DNA of 64,000 bases from Dipylidium caninum (GCA_017562135.1 QEYB01000118.1:62001-126000); one strand, 5' to 3'; positions 11,201 through 20,739 are shown, counted from the first letter of the stretch. Program-made: numbers and translations. Notes: generated by a model from the sequence alone, not told the origin.

Positions 11201-11887
11201 CAAGCACAGCACAGCACAGCACAGCACAGCAAAGCAAGGCTCAAGTTTGCAAAGTCACTTTGTGTGCGAGGAAAGGCGTCAACAAATTCAAATGCAATCG
11301 ATACCGCCGCTTGCAATCGATAATGGCCGCGTCAGTGATTCAGCAGGCCATGGTTGGCAGCACTTCGTGAGTGGACGCGTTCAGACAGTTGTGAGGGTTA
11401 AATTAAAGCGTCAGGTGCCCGAGTGTGTGGTGGCTGCTTTCGGCAGCGGCGTTGGCCATACTCTCGTGGGGCGGTAATGGGCACGCAGTCTTTTGGCACT
11501 TCTGGCTGAACTCAACCAACCTATGCGATGAGGCCGCCACTTGGCAAGCTCACAAGTCTGACCACTCACCCCAACTGCCGACCCGTTCGTCGAAACACCC
11601 TCACCGTGGTCTTCGTCTTCGCCTTCGCTTCTGCTTCTGCATCTGCATCTGCATCTGCCATTATCTTCACGCAGTCTAGTCCCACCTTCTTCCACCAATT
11701 TGGTTGCTCTTGCTCTTGCTCTCGTCACACATTCGGCTACAACTGTGATAACTCCATAAATCAACTGAGCCCAATCCACTTCTCTCGCCACTCACCATTA
11801 GCCCATTCTCTCTCCTGCAATACCTTTTGCAAAGGGCACATCTCTTCTGATTCAGTCAGAGGCCGCCTGTCAACCTTATTATTCGCC
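8214..11887 (-). CDS. Multi-exon Glu-rich repeat protein gene (extent of model)
   Basis: Proposed exons, 5' to 3' on the minus strand: 11887-11796, 11742-11570, 11159-11038, 10969-10914, 10801-9489, 9379-9236, 9122-8976, 8856-8795, 8599-8387. Phases match at every junction (1, 0, 2, 1, 1, 1, 1, 0). Most donors are GTGAGT, GTAAGT or GTAAGC; the donor at 10913 (GTTGAA) is weak. Introns are 53, 410, 68, 112, 109, 113, 119 and 195 nt. The product would be very acidic, dominated by V-E, T-E and A-E dipeptide tracts, with a basic Lys/Arg-rich C terminus. A decayed paralogue at 23540-24125 keeps the frame and an intron, which supports real coding. The 5' end is not found, function is unknown, and a 1-nt frameshift sits in the largest exon, so this may be a pseudogene or an assembly error. 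Confidence 0.5.
8387..8599 (-). CDS. Proposed terminal exon, basic C-terminal segment
   Basis: Opens in phase 0 after GAGCAG at 8600-8601 and ends at a TGA/TAA-type stop at 8387-8389. The peptide is Lys/Arg/Gln/Ser-rich, including SRKRKTKHTKKLQAQLRE, a plausible nuclear-localisation-like basic stretch. It contrasts sharply with the acidic upstream exons. The acceptor lacks a good pyrimidine tract, so the exact start is uncertain. The alternative is that the upstream exon reads on from 8795 to a stop near 8651. Confidence 0.35.
   Translation of the reverse strand: MKSRSRGGGESERQAVEQCGNAFAIGHGGSRKRKTKHTKKLQAQLREGDKAMQQGGSLELKAKEQSQASG
8795..8856 (-). CDS. Short exon, third repeat unit (truncated)
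   Basis: The acceptor is a pyrimidine-rich run ending ATAG at 8858-8857; the donor is TCT/GTAAGC at 8794. The peptide begins ANRKLYSEETPPTRPSTRKS, clearly homologous to the start of the next exon upstream (ANGTRGREETPSTKPA...). It lacks the acidic second half, replaced by a donor site or by read-through. Phase 1 at entry matches the other units; exit is phase 0. Confidence 0.4.
8976..9122 (-). CDS. Acidic repeat exon, 147 nt, phase 1-1
   Basis: Acceptor CACACAG at 9123, donor C/GTGAGT at 8975. The 49-codon frame has no stop. It starts ANGTRGREETPSTKPA and ends EDVSEDDDSEPLEKALKRI. It is homologous to the 9379-9236 exon (both start ANxxR/GNxxR and end in an S-E/D-rich stretch plus E-x-AL/TL). 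Symmetric phase-1 exons can be duplicated without breaking the frame, and that appears to have happened here. Confidence 0.5.
9236..9379 (-). CDS. Acidic repeat exon, 144 nt, phase 1-1
   Basis: Acceptor is a strong TTCTCTGCCTAG ending at 9380; donor is C/GTGAGT at 9235. The peptide begins GNRIRCSGETLAKPLAG and ends EESGEDVSESAEETLEGT. Length 144 is a multiple of three. The following intron is similar in sequence to the neighbouring introns, so the duplicated unit was exon plus intron, about 250 bp. Confidence 0.52.
9489..10801 (-). CDS. Large exon of V-E, T-E and A-E dipeptide tracts, with frameshift
   Basis: The acceptor CTCTTTTTGCAG ends at 10802; the donor C/GTGAGT is at 9488. Reading 5' to 3': a non-repetitive start (CQQVLTSLSATIPLGRL), an acidic stretch, E-V repeats (about 10625-10580), PESETEPEPESES, E-T repeats (about 10380-10315), E-V repeats (about 10255-10205), then A-E repeats. 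At 10093-10097 one hexamer is only five bases (CCCGC), which moves the frame. The frame after it runs on as A-E repeats and then mixed acidic sequence ending ESGEDDSESAEEALQRI. Before the shift the other frame would give poly-Arg, after it poly-Gly, so only the shifted reading keeps the acidic character throughout. No homologue is known to me. Confidence 0.5.
9967..10092. repeat. (CTCCGC)21 hexanucleotide microsatellite
   Basis: Twenty-one uninterrupted CTCCGC units on the plus strand, coding (GCGGAG)n, Ala-Glu, on the minus strand. It is flanked by degenerate hexamers reaching from about 9955 to 10640. The five-base unit at 10093-10097 is the only length interruption noticed. It is purine/pyrimidine asymmetric and so prone to slippage and assembly error. 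Confidence 0.95.
10205..10640. repeat. Degenerate hexanucleotide tracts (TCCACC, CTCTGT/CTCCGT, CACCTC)
   Basis: Three further runs at about 10205-10255, 10315-10380 and 10585-10630. All keep a 6-bp period, so on the minus strand they encode alternating E-V and E-T dipeptides in one frame. Conserved period with changed second residue suggests expansion under coding constraint. Confidence 0.85.
10914..10969 (-). CDS. Short exon with RII-binding-like helix
   Basis: Acceptor CAATTGCAG at 10970; the exon is 56 nt. It enters in phase 2 after CG/GTAAGT of the previous exon and leaves in phase 1. The peptide EESVALANEFISNAVVNV fits an amphipathic helix. A-x-x-F-I-x-x-A-V-x-x-V satisfies the loose pattern described for PKA regulatory-subunit-binding (AKAP) helices. 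The donor (GTTGAA) is non-consensus, so the exit could be elsewhere; reading on meets TGA at 10911-10909. Confidence 0.35.
11038..11159 (-). CDS. Internal exon
   Basis: Ends at an excellent donor, CG/GTAAGT (11037), exactly where the frame would otherwise meet TAA. That coincidence supports a real exon. The peptide ends ASEGRLREWTAGGGWHSS. The start is less sure: GGAAG at 11160 fits phase 0, but the long CACAG/AAGC repeat just upstream (11194-11240) obscures the pyrimidine tract. Confidence 0.42.
11194..11240. repeat. (AAGC)n followed by (CACAG)n microsatellites
   Basis: A tetramer run passes directly into a pentamer run. On the minus strand it reads CTGTG and GCTT repeats just upstream of the proposed 11159 exon start. 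Confidence 0.9.
11570..11742 (-). CDS. Internal exon, Arg/Glu-rich
   Basis: Acceptor TTATCACAG at 11743, donor GGG/GTGAGT at 11569. It enters in phase 1 and leaves in phase 0. The peptide starts VAECVTRARARATKLVEEGG and contains an R-C-R-C run from a GATGCA-type repeat (about 11625-11665) and the acidic SEGEDEDHGEG. Another frame of the same repeat would read A-D/A-E, like the dipeptide tracts downstream. Confidence 0.38.
11796..11887 (-). CDS. 5'-most exon that I can see
   Basis: Donor AATG/GTGAGT at 11795 is strong. The peptide includes LTESEEMCPLQKVLQEREW. It joins in phase 1 to the next exon across a 53-nt intron. The acceptor at ATATCGAG (11888) is a guess; the true 5' end of the gene lies upstream (above 11890) or was not recognised. 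Confidence 0.35.
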
Positions 11888-11944
11888 CTCGATATCAAAC
11901 AGGTGAGAGTGAATAGACGCTTTCCTCGCCCTCTAGTTGCCCTC

Positions 11945-12060
11945 ATTCCTTCATTCTTCCCTTCCCCTCCCTTTCCCACCCTTCCCCACCCTTCCTCACT
12001 CTTCCCTTCCATTCCCTTACCTTCCCTTCCCTTCCCTTCCTTTCCCTTTGTCTATTCTCT
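11945..12060. repeat. CCTTC-type pyrimidine tract
   Basis: An imperfect CTTCC/CTCCC repeat, pyrimidine-only on the plus strand for most of its length. Open frames across it are compositional artefacts. Confidence 0.85.
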
Positions 12061-12512
12061 TATTTGACCCACAAATCTCTCTCCTCTGCATTATTTGTGC
12101 CCTCCTCCTTCTCCTTTTTTCTTCTTCTTCTTTCTCCTATCAATGCTTCTGGTTATCCTCAGACTCCTCCTTTGAGCCATCATCTTGTAACGGGTCGACA
12201 CTCCACATGGCGAGCACTTTCCTCCCACATGAGACTAAGGCGAGGCCGCGTTTGCCCTAACCACTGATTTCCGCTTCTCCTCACTCTTCTTCACACCTGT
12301 GGTGCGGACAAGTGCAATCTGTCCTCGTGTCCACAATACTATGGTCAAGTGGAGAATACATACAACGCAGAGCATTTCTCCTTCTCTCCAATAAGCCTCA
12401 CAGACACGCCACTCGCCGTGTGTGCATCTCGTCACCTCGCCACGCATTCCCTGTCATATGGGCAGACAAAGATGAAAATCACCTCCATGTCAGTCAAGGC
12501 ATCTTCCCGTTG

Positions 12513-12538
12513 GCCTGCCTGCCTGCCTGCCTGCCTGT
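12513..12538. repeat. (CCTG)n tetranucleotide microsatellite
   Basis: Five to six units. The same motif in reverse complement (CAGG) borders the duplication at about 673-692. Confidence 0.9.
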
Positions 12539-13302
12539 CAAGCGGGAGGAAAGGATTCTGATATGTCTTGTGCTGATGCAGCGTTTGCAGTCAGGTTCCC
12601 AACGATTAACAATATCAATCAGTTGTATTTTAATCTGGGTGCATGTGCGGTTGATTCGCATACTCCAATTGCTGACTTTCCCATATCTGTCAAGTGTTAT
12701 TATTATTTTACGGCCGCCATAGTACTCTAATATAGTAAGTAGTACATATATGCTTTATTTACTGTTTCGGGAGTCACATGGTCTGGGAGTTAGTTTATTG
12801 TCTGAACTTTCGTGCATGTGTTCTACTTTTGTCATTCTCCTCCGTAAGGCTGTTGGATCATAAGCTTGGAAGTGGTATATCTCTCCAATTGGTTTGTTTG
12901 ATGTGATCCAAATTCCTTTGCAGTTTAAGCCTTTGTGCCCGCCTTTGATTGGTACCTGGTGAGCATATCTATCACAGATTTTTCACCTTTCCTCGTGCGC
13001 TATTCACCCGTAGTAGTTGAGCGAGCGACTTGTAGGTTGATTTGAGGATTTAGTTGTTTGTAAGCCTCAACGAAATATTCCCTTCATAGGCGTAACTCTA
13101 TATCGCCGTCTCCGTCTCCGCCTCCGTCTCCGTGTCTGTCTTCTCATGGAACGCCTTGTCGAACATTTTGTTCTTTGTCATCACACATAATCAAGGAGGA
13201 CCTCACATTGGTGGCTTGCAGCGCCGAGGTTGACAACGGTTTGATGTTGGTGGAAGAAGACAAACTTGGCCAACTGTTCGTTCTCCGACCTATCTGGACC
13301 CG

Positions 13303-13345
13303 TCTCGTCTGTCTCGTCTCGTCTCGTCTCGTCTCGTCTCGCCTC
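13303..13345. repeat. (GTCTC)n pentanucleotide microsatellite
   Basis: Seven or more GTCTC units with one variant unit (GCCTC) at the right end. Confidence 0.92.
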
Positions 13346-13363
13346 GCCATGTCGAAGAGGCCG

Positions 13364-13594
13364 TCATCTAAAGTCCCTGACCACAGACAATTGGTGTAAG
13401 ATGTGTTGCCAGCCTGTCTTGAGTCCTATCTTGTAGAGGATTTGACGCAGCTTATTTGATCCAAACAGTGTTCCCACTAAAATGTGACTTCCGCCTTCGG
13501 GTTGGCATCTTTCAAATCGCCCTGCTTTTTGGACGTGTATCCATTGCATGTGGACCATTTGTTTGACAAAGGCTCTTTCTTCTAGTCGAATTAC
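13364..13594 (-). CDS. Candidate terminal exon of an unknown protein
   Basis: Acceptor CTTGTCATTTCAG at 13595 has a pyrimidine-rich tract. The frame opens in phase 0 and runs 76 codons to TGA at 13364-13366. Composition is balanced: VIRLEERAFVKQMVHMQWIH at the start, ILYKIGLKTGWQHILHQLS near the end. A possible preceding exon (13726 to about 13681, phase 0, beginning AITVLTLRGYKAQ) has acceptor GATTGTCAG at 13727. Not recognised. No poly(A) signal was noticed near the stop. Confidence 0.38.
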   Translation of the reverse strand, partial: VIRLEERAFVKQMVHMQWIHVQKAGRFERCQPEGGSHILVGTLFGSNKLRQILYKIGLKTGWQHILHQLSVVRDFR

Positions 13595-13959
13595 CTGAAA
13601 TGACAAGAGTTGAGTACAGGAGCACCACAAGTGTGGTGAGCGAGCACATGCATGCATCAGACACTTGCAGAAGTAGGTCACTTGCGGCTGAGCTTTGTAG
13701 CCTCTCAAAGTGAGGACTGTGATTGCCTGACAATCGACTAGACAGCACAGCCGAAGAAAACTTCAAGCAGGTCCACGAATGGACGAGGACGGAAGCTTCT
13801 GTGATTGTAGAGTCGACATCCTCTTCCTGACTACCACGTCATTTGGGACTTGGCTCAGAGTCCAAACTCTCCTGTGCAAACCTCCCAACCACCTACGCCT
13901 CCATGTACACACTGTGAATGCTCAGTAAACAGACGGGGTTGCACGTGTAGAAAAAACTT

Positions 13960-14229
13960 CTACCAGGGCTGCCCTGAACTATCCCACTTTGAGGAGCATC
14001 CTTCGCCTACGATCACAAAGTGAGCTTCCTGTTGCATCTCGTCAGTTGTCAAATGCCTCGCGCACTTCTCCGTGCATTCGTCCTCAGCTTCCTTCGCTGC
14101 CTTGCATTGAATGCACAGCATTTCACCTCCTTTACCGTGGCACACGACGCCGAGACTGCGCGAAACTGGCTGCAGCTTAGCTTGAGCTGCCTCTTCGACG
14201 AGCAACTGACCGGCGATATAGGGTAGCAT
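13960..14229 (-). CDS. Unknown 89-codon frame next to duplication copy 2
   Basis: Reads from ATG at 14229 to TAG at 13960. Composition looks protein-like: QLLVEEAAQAKLQPVSRSL, several Cys (CIQCKAAKEAEDECTEKC) and an acidic middle. The end may be a donor (CTG/GTAGAA) rather than a true stop. It begins about 30 bp from the left edge of duplication copy 2, so the upstream part may have been displaced. Could be a small Cys-containing protein or one exon. Confidence 0.3.
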   Translation of the reverse strand: MLPYIAGQLLVEEAAQAKLQPVSRSLGVVCHGKGGEMLCIQCKAAKEAEDECTEKCARHLTTDEMQQEAHFVIVGEGCSSKWDSSGQPW

Positions 14230-14260
14230 GTCGATGTGATTGCCTCGTCACTTGAAATGG

Positions 14261-17200
14261 AGGTAGAGGATCAGAAGAAGCAATAATACGTCTCAGATGA
14301 AAGGCTCTCAAAATGAGCATAAGCTCCCGCCAGACTAAACGGCAGTCCGATAAAACAGTAATCGTAGAATAAATGGGGAACTTCGAAAACAAGAAGATCT
14401 GAGGACCTTTTAATTCTAACTCGCAGTTGAAGCTCCACTTTCATCAGCACATTTGTCAGTAAGGTAATTGCCCAACAACCACGAAATCCACTAGCACCTC
14501 TGATTCACCACAGGAATTTCCAACTATACTCTTCTCTTCCACCTATTTCAATTGCTCCTCCGAAGCAGCGGCTGGAAACCTGACTCTGCCTAATGTACAA
14601 TGAAAACTTTATAGTAGTTACTTTGACAACTGTGCCGGAGCTTGCTCTCCTGCCAAATTATTTCTCGTTTTAATATTTATTAAATTTATGCCCATCCCAA
14701 CTAACTCAATGTCAATCAGCGACGTTGCTGAGATGCACGTGACATATTCCACGCCATTATTAAGCAACCTGACCACTGGTAATCGCAGAACACCGCCTGC
14801 CCTCCACTGGTCTTCACTTCTTCCTCCCGGAACGCAGGACATCATTCTTCACGTGGCACCTCCCTCTCCCTCTCCCTCTCCTCTCTCCACCCTTATGAAA
14901 GCGCCTTTCAGTAACCCTTTCACTCCACTCTCCCTAGCTTTATTTCTCCACGAACTGGCAAAACCACTTCCTCGAAGTCGGTTGACTTTAAATGTGATTG
15001 ACAGTCTCTCACGATGCCACGACGCTAAATCACTATGCCGGGAAACTTCTTTTGTTCGCTATTAATCTCCATTGGCATAGCGTGACTCCCTTGGCTATTA
15101 AAGGCTTCACTTAAATTCGGTTTCTCAAGGCATCCTCCATTATTCTGCATATGGTAAGGAGTGTTCTTTAACTTAGGTGACCCAGGGTTGTACGATAAAG
15201 TTAGATCACTCGGTTGTGGCTATCTTGATAGCCACAAAGGGAAATAAAGGCGTCTCCACAAAGGTCTGACAGGAAAATTCCGATGGTGAATTCGTAGGAC
15301 ATGATGATGTCCTGCGTTTGCCTACAAACTGCCCAAGTCGACTTAGAGGAGCGTATGCAAGACTGTCCAGGTTATGCGAGCGGTGCAGATGCGTGTTAGA
15401 ACATCAGCTCAGTGGCCCCTTCACCCTCCTTGACGATCAAGGCGATCTGTTTCTCTACCGTCCCTGATTTCGATACTGATAGAGTGGTGAAGACGAGCAC
15501 CACGCCCATCTACGTCCCCATCGCAGCACTCACCTCGTCCACTGTGATGGCAGCTCACCGGTCAGGAAGTCGTTCGTGGGACGCCGCTTCAGCAATATAT
15601 GTTTGCGATTCGTGCCTATGCAGGTGTTATCGTGAGATGTCATGTCATGTCAAGATGATTGAAGTTACCCGTTACATGGTGAGTGGTTGCGTGCAGGTGT
15701 CTAGCCATGTGCTCATCGAAATAGATTGGAAGGCCGACGGGAAAGATGGAAACCTGTATTTCATCAGAAGATGATTATTGCCCTTGAAACCCGAAATATT
15801 GGAAAAAAACTCGATGTCAGCTATTCTGGACCCCTTTATGCACCCCTTAAAATGTGAAAATGAGAGACAGCCCTCTCAACTACCCCATGGGCAGCATAGA
15901 CGCCAATTCAGCTATTCCCTTTCCATTCATCGATCCTTACCTCTCTCCAACTTCGAACATGAAAGTAAGATAATTTCCTTGACTGAAACTTCGGCTCAGC
16001 GTTGTCAACAGCATCATCGCCTTATTACCTGTTTAGTGCTCCGTTACCTCCAACTTCTTGGTGTCTACAAGCTCTTTATCCTAACTTGCAGCCCGTTCGG
16101 CCTTAGGCTGAGTGATTTCCGGCAGAAATGCTAGTCAATCGATTTATCGACTTGGCGTGAGGGAGCAAAGGGTCCATTGTATTGTATTGGATTGCATTGT
16201 ATGCGCGCTTGATTTGGAGCGACATCATCTTGGCATGATTGATTTGATGCTCCCGGGAGAGATGACTGCGTGGAGTACGGCCGCGCTCTCTGTCCTTCGG
16301 AGGTGTTCATGATCTCATTTACTGAGGACGACTTTCAAGCTTACTGAGTGGCAGCAGGTGCAGGTTGCATTCTTGACTGTAGTACCGGATATTTGACCCT
16401 GAACAACCTTCTGATAATTTATTCAGTCTTCTACCATGATGCGGGACTACGTGGGGAGTTATTGTGGAGAGAGGACGTGTGAGAACTACTGATTTATGCC
16501 ATGAGGCCAACAAGTGTATTGGCGAACCCCATCAAGGCATGCAAATAGCGCTTTAAACGGTAAAAGAAGCTGGTGGGTAGAACGCATTCAATTACTAGTC
16601 TCGACCTCACGTGGCAGCGTGGACGTGTGCGGCAGTGGAGAGGGGCGTCAGACTAACTCGTTGCCTTCTAATGGACCTCTTCAACGCCTCCATGTTCAGG
16701 GGGGGACAAGTGAGTTGGCAAACTTCAATTAAGAAGGGAGGCGAATGAGGCTCTTTCGGTAAGCAGAGAGGAGTGAGTTCAGGTGAGAATGAGGAGAGAG
16801 GACGTAAGGAGCACCTTTTCACTGCAAGGAGCCTGAATCTCCGCCTACTCTGGCGCTGATATAGGCTATGAATTAGTCATATGGAGCTGCATCATTTGGA
16901 CTAACTCTCCTCATGCTTACCTCATCGGCATCGGCGCCTACTACACGAAAGCTGGTTCAGTGCTGAGCATTCAGCGAATAGCCCTTGGTGTGCAGCCGAA
17001 GGAAGCGTTATCAGAACTTTACTTCCGTGAGAAAAGTTTCAACTGACAAACGGATGAAGCGTGTGTGCCATTTGTGTCCTCGAAAAATACCCAATTTGCA
17101 CGTTTTGAGCTTAGCGCCACCCATCGCAAAATGGTGTTGCCATCGTCATGAAATGGTCACGCCGTAAGCTCTTCCATGCCTTCGACCCTTACTCTGCTCG

Positions 17201-17411
17201 CAACACAAGGTACTGTTTGTTGTGGCATTTGAGGTTGTCTTTATTGAAGGAGCCTTTGGAGACACATACTGACTGCTCTCTGGCCTGTCTTTACCCTCGA
17301 AACGGGGTAGCAAGTGACTTGCTCAAAAGCAGGCTTATCCATAGACTAGGCGTAGATTTGTTACAAGTTCAATTGCTAGCTACCGTGGGGACGAGCACCA
17401 AACTCGTGCTG
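14261..17411. repeat. Segmental duplication, copy 2 (direct repeat, shorter form)
   Basis: Second copy of the block at 694-5281, same orientation. It is shorter because two internal stretches of copy 1 (about 848 and 584 bp) are missing. At the first junction the retained sequence shows a shared GTGA at both ends of the extra copy 1 segment; at the second a shared CT. These short matches fit either microhomology deletions in copy 2 or insertions in copy 1. The left edge lies about 30 bp from the 5' end of a minus-strand open frame (14229). The duplication may therefore have cut into or landed beside a gene. Confidence 0.92.
15168..15302 (-). pseudogene. Copy 2 counterpart of the PLAT-like frame, with internal stop
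   Basis: Same minus-strand frame as 1614-1748, at an offset of 13554. Most codons are identical and one difference (CCC to CCT) is silent. A multi-base change, however, turns the Lys-Ile codons downstream of GDAFISLCG into TAA CTT. If the copy 1 frame is a real exon, this copy cannot encode the same product. If neither is coding, the difference is neutral noise. Confidence 0.25.
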
Positions 17412-19767
17412 CAGTATGTACTATAGAACAGGATGTGGTGGGAAGGCAAGCGGTGGAAAAATTCCAACCAGTTGCGCGTACCAGTGGTAAGGAAAAGGGC
17501 GGGTTCTGCACCCGCTAGCCGGCGTTGGCGTATGGGCCTATAACACAGCACGGCCACTGTCACTTCTTGTCTATTTCCTCCACGCATCACTCCTCCTCCC
17601 GCTTCTCACACATCACTCACAGTCTCGTCTCCGTGACTCCGCCACCCACCCAATTGCAGTGACATAAGCCTCGGTGCCACTCGCAATAATGCGCCTTCGA
17701 TTCCACATTTCAGGGAATATTTTGCTCACCTGGCACTTCATGAAGAACGACTTTTAAGAAAATGGACAGACGTTTGTGACCGATCTACGGTTAAATGACG
17801 GTTGACAACATCAGCGCCATCTCGTAAAATGATATGCATTACATTTTTGCTCTGACGGCGTATTTTGCATGATTAACCCAACACTTCAGCACGCTTCTCC
17901 ATGCACTTTCATAAGTCGCTCACCCATGCAGTACTCTCAATGGAAATATAAACTGCGTGCGTTTGTTGCCTGCCATGTTTAGAGACCATATGTAATCTTC
18001 GTATGCGGGTAGAAGAATATTCTTGAGATATGAGGAGATATCCACTCAGCAGGACAGCATGGAATGCAAAGGCACAGAACTTGGGGGTTGTGGATTGAGG
18101 CCAACTAGAGCATCAATGAACCGCTGTGGGTGTGCGGAATCATTAAGGGAGTGGGGCATGCGTAAACACCCTTTAACCTCTCTGAGCATGAAGCGATGTT
18201 ATTCAGTGATGCCAACGAGACAGCACCGTAGTCTGTCTCATGACGCCTTCGCTTCCACCCCACCAACGTCTTCTTAACTCCGGCTGGTGCTCCATCACTT
18301 GCGACGTAATAAACCCCGCCTGTTTTAGGTGATAACGGTATCCACGAGGCAGCCTAAGCGGAGAATGTGGTCGTCTCACAATTGTGCGTGAGTGCGGGAG
18401 CGAGTTGACTGACGTGGTCTAAGGCATCACCCCGGGCTTGCCGAATCGGAGCCCTCATTTTTGGCGTTTCGTTCAGATTTAGCGTCACTTGTGTTTGCAC
18501 TGTACGATGAATGGCAGACATCAACTCGGTACATGGCTCAGTGATACGCTCATAGTGAAAGCACGCAGGCTTGAGCGCAGGGACCTCAGAATGACACACC
18601 TGACATGGTGTTAACTGACACTCCCCTCTTCCAACTCCAACAAAGCACCCTTCGCGACCTCATGCTGCTTATCGCAGAGGATTTTAGTGGTTTTGTGAAG
18701 AGAAGGCATGGGACGCAGTGTTGATCACTACCTAATGAGACGTAGGGGCTTGATTTCGGCTGCCGCGGTGATACCCTCCCCACTGCCGTGGAAATCCTTC
18801 CACAACAGCGTCCGACGCGCACCGCGTGAGTGAAGGCGAGGCTGAAGCAGGTCCAAGTGCTCCAGCTCAACTACGTATCTACGAGCAAAGCACCTCTGTG
18901 GAGAATGTGACCCCAAAGGTGGGAGCAACGGCTCCCCATTGGCTGAGGCTTTTATTTGTAAAATTTTGGTCTTCATGACATTCGGAGATTGGTTGGAGAC
19001 CCCGAATGCTCTCCTATCAAATCCACTTCTTCTCAGTCTCGCCTAACAATATTCGCTACCCATCTAGGGAATGCGAAAACTCCACCTCCACGAAAAGTGG
19101 GTGATGAGCAGTATATCTCTGACGTTGTAACGAAAGTCCGTCAAGGCGGTAATCCTCTGTAACCACGAGAAACTTAAAAGATCAGGATGACAGTCAAATG
19201 GCTGCAACTCCATCCCACCATCTACAAGTGAAGAGGTCGGTGAGCAGGCGGGTTGGTGGCTACGGTGATTTTTGAGGATGCAAAGTTGTCAAGTGGAATG
19301 CGCATTAGAAGCTAAAAGCATAGGTCTAGAGAGGAGAAAATTCGGCCGTTTCCTCGGTGATGGACGATTGAGGGAACGGTGAGTTGGGTGATTTTGGAGG
19401 GTATAAGCTGTGGGTTTGGTACTGGTGGGTGCGTCGTGGCATTCTCCAAATACACCCACATATGCCGCTATGAGTCCCATAAGCTGTTCCAAGCCTGCCC
19501 CCTCCTCACCACTCCCCAACGCACTGTTCTCTTCGCTCGTTCGAGATTCCTATTTCCTCCTCTTCTGTTTCTTCAATCGGCAGCTATCTTTTCACCTAGG
19601 ACTTCTCGTGTAACGCTGTGGGGAGTTGGACGCTTCGAGAAGTCAAATTAGAAGTGTGTACGGAAATTGTTCGAGAATAACAGGCTTCCGTTGAATTGCA
19701 GTAGGCTGTGCATGACTTGAGAATTACACTGACTGCCGCTCATCTAGTGAGTAGTGAGCGGAATTCC
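17412..19767. other. Unassigned sequence right of duplication copy 2
   Basis: No recognisable gene, repeat family member or RNA. Open frames of 70-95 codons overlap in opposing strands without splice-site support. Confidence 0.5.
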
Positions 19768-20070
19768 AATTTAGAGAAGACGTCAGCTGTGAATAAAACT
19801 CTTCAACTGACATCCAGTCACAGTTGACTAGTGAGCAGAGAGGTGACCGGACTACTCGAAGATGACGGTTCTTCACTCTCTCCAGGGCCTACACATAGGA
19901 AGAGCTCGAGGTGTAGTCGAAAGAAGTCGACCGACTTTTGGGCCTATTTCAGGTCCTACCATGGGACTTCTCCCATTTCGACCGAGTAGGCGCTGCAAAC
20001 AACACTTTCCATTCAGCCCTTTTTTTCTCCAATCTGTGCTTTGTGATGGGGAAATGCAGGCTGGCGAGGA
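19768..20070. repeat. Dispersed repeat R1, copy A
   Basis: Begins CAATTTAGAGAAGACGTCAGC and is about 75-80% identical by eye to 44535-44840 in the same orientation. The core around a TATTTAAGG-like motif (TATTTCAGG here) also matches 52741-52810 in reverse orientation. No terminal repeats identified. It could be an old non-autonomous element or fossil gene promoter. Confidence 0.75.
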
Positions 20071-20179
20071 AGCCTTGTCGTCCTTTTGCCATTGGCAGCG
20101 GTGCAGGGCGGTAAGAAGAGGTGAAGTGTTCACTGTCTAATCTATGCTCCAGCTCCGAATGCTCTGCTCATGAGTGGCC

Positions 20180-20420
20180 ATTTCCCTCTATGCACAGGAA
20201 GCGTGAAGTAAAGTGGGCAGCAGTGCAATCGTTAGGCAGGCTGGGGGAAGAAAAATAGTGTATCTGGTTAAGGGGAAGATTGGAGACGCGGAAAAGCTTC
20301 GTTGTCATTGAAATACTGCCAAGAAAACGGCAAATTACCATGTTGGAAAATATGAAACGAGTGTTGAATATCGAGCAAATCTATAGTGACTGTTCGCATT
20401 TCCATACGTTTGAGATACTC
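20180..20420. repeat. Dispersed repeat R1b, copy A
   Basis: Matches 53195-53450 in direct orientation (shared GCACAGGRAGCGTG, then GCAGCAGTGYAATCGTT, then a GTGGTTAAR-like stretch). It lies next to R1 copy A, and its partner lies next to R1 copy C, but there the core is inverted. The two halves have been rearranged relative to each other. Confidence 0.65.
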
Positions 20421-20735
20421 AACACAGCCTTGGTAGGCGGTCATCTCCTCTCCGGAGGGAGGCTCCAGTCTTTTTCCTCGAAGTGATAGCATAACAGGGG
20501 GCGCAACCCACCTCCCTTCGCTCCAATGTTCCCTTCGATCCATTAGTTCCAACTTTCCGCACGGTGTCTCACCACCTGCAGAGTGAATGCGGTCGAAGAG
20601 GTAAATCACCTTCGCCGACGAAAATTGCATTCTCTGCCAGTTAAGCCAGGTTAGACTACGAGTTCGTTGCAATCTCAGAGGTGTGTGTGTGTCACTTGTA
20701 GTGACTCGATGTTTTATAGACAGTTGCGGAGGCAC
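20268..20735 (-). CDS. 155-codon open frame, possible exon
   Basis: One of the longest frames here not explained by low complexity. Composition is ordinary (MTAYQGCVEYLKRMEMRTV, LLDIQHSFHIFQHGNL). A possible acceptor, CTTAACTGGCAG, precedes RMQFSSAKVIYLFDRI near 20635. It overlaps dispersed repeat R1b at its 3' end, and the partner copy at 53195-53450 does not keep the frame. It may therefore be a fossil or chance frame. Confidence 0.27.
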   Translation of the reverse strand: MPPQLSIKHRVTTSDTHTPLRLQRTRSLTWLNWQRMQFSSAKVIYLFDRIHSAGGETPCGKLELMDRREHWSEGRWVAPPVMLSLRGKRLEPPSGEEMTAYQGCVEYLKRMEMRTVTIDLLDIQHSFHIFQHGNLPFSWQYFNDNEAFPRLQSSP

Positions 20736-20739
20736 ACTC

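Larger units (their letters stand above)
12061..13363. other. Unassigned, with CCTG, CTCCGT and GTCTC microsatellites
   Basis: Contains (CCTG)n at about 12513-12538, a CTCCGT/CTCCGC hexamer run at about 13106-13138, and (GTCTC)n at about 13303-13345. No exon was supported. The (GTCTC)n run lies just 3' of the proposed 13364-13594 exon on the minus strand. Confidence 0.5.

Noticed and set aside
11571..11791. Second AKAP-like helix (LIYGVITVVAECV) upstream of 11742
   Set aside because: Half of it lies in the proposed 53-nt intron (11743-11795); with that splice the motif does not exist in the protein.
12349..12722. Overlapping plus-strand frames near 12.3-12.7 kb
   Set aside because: They span the (CCTG)n run and lack splice signals or partner copies.
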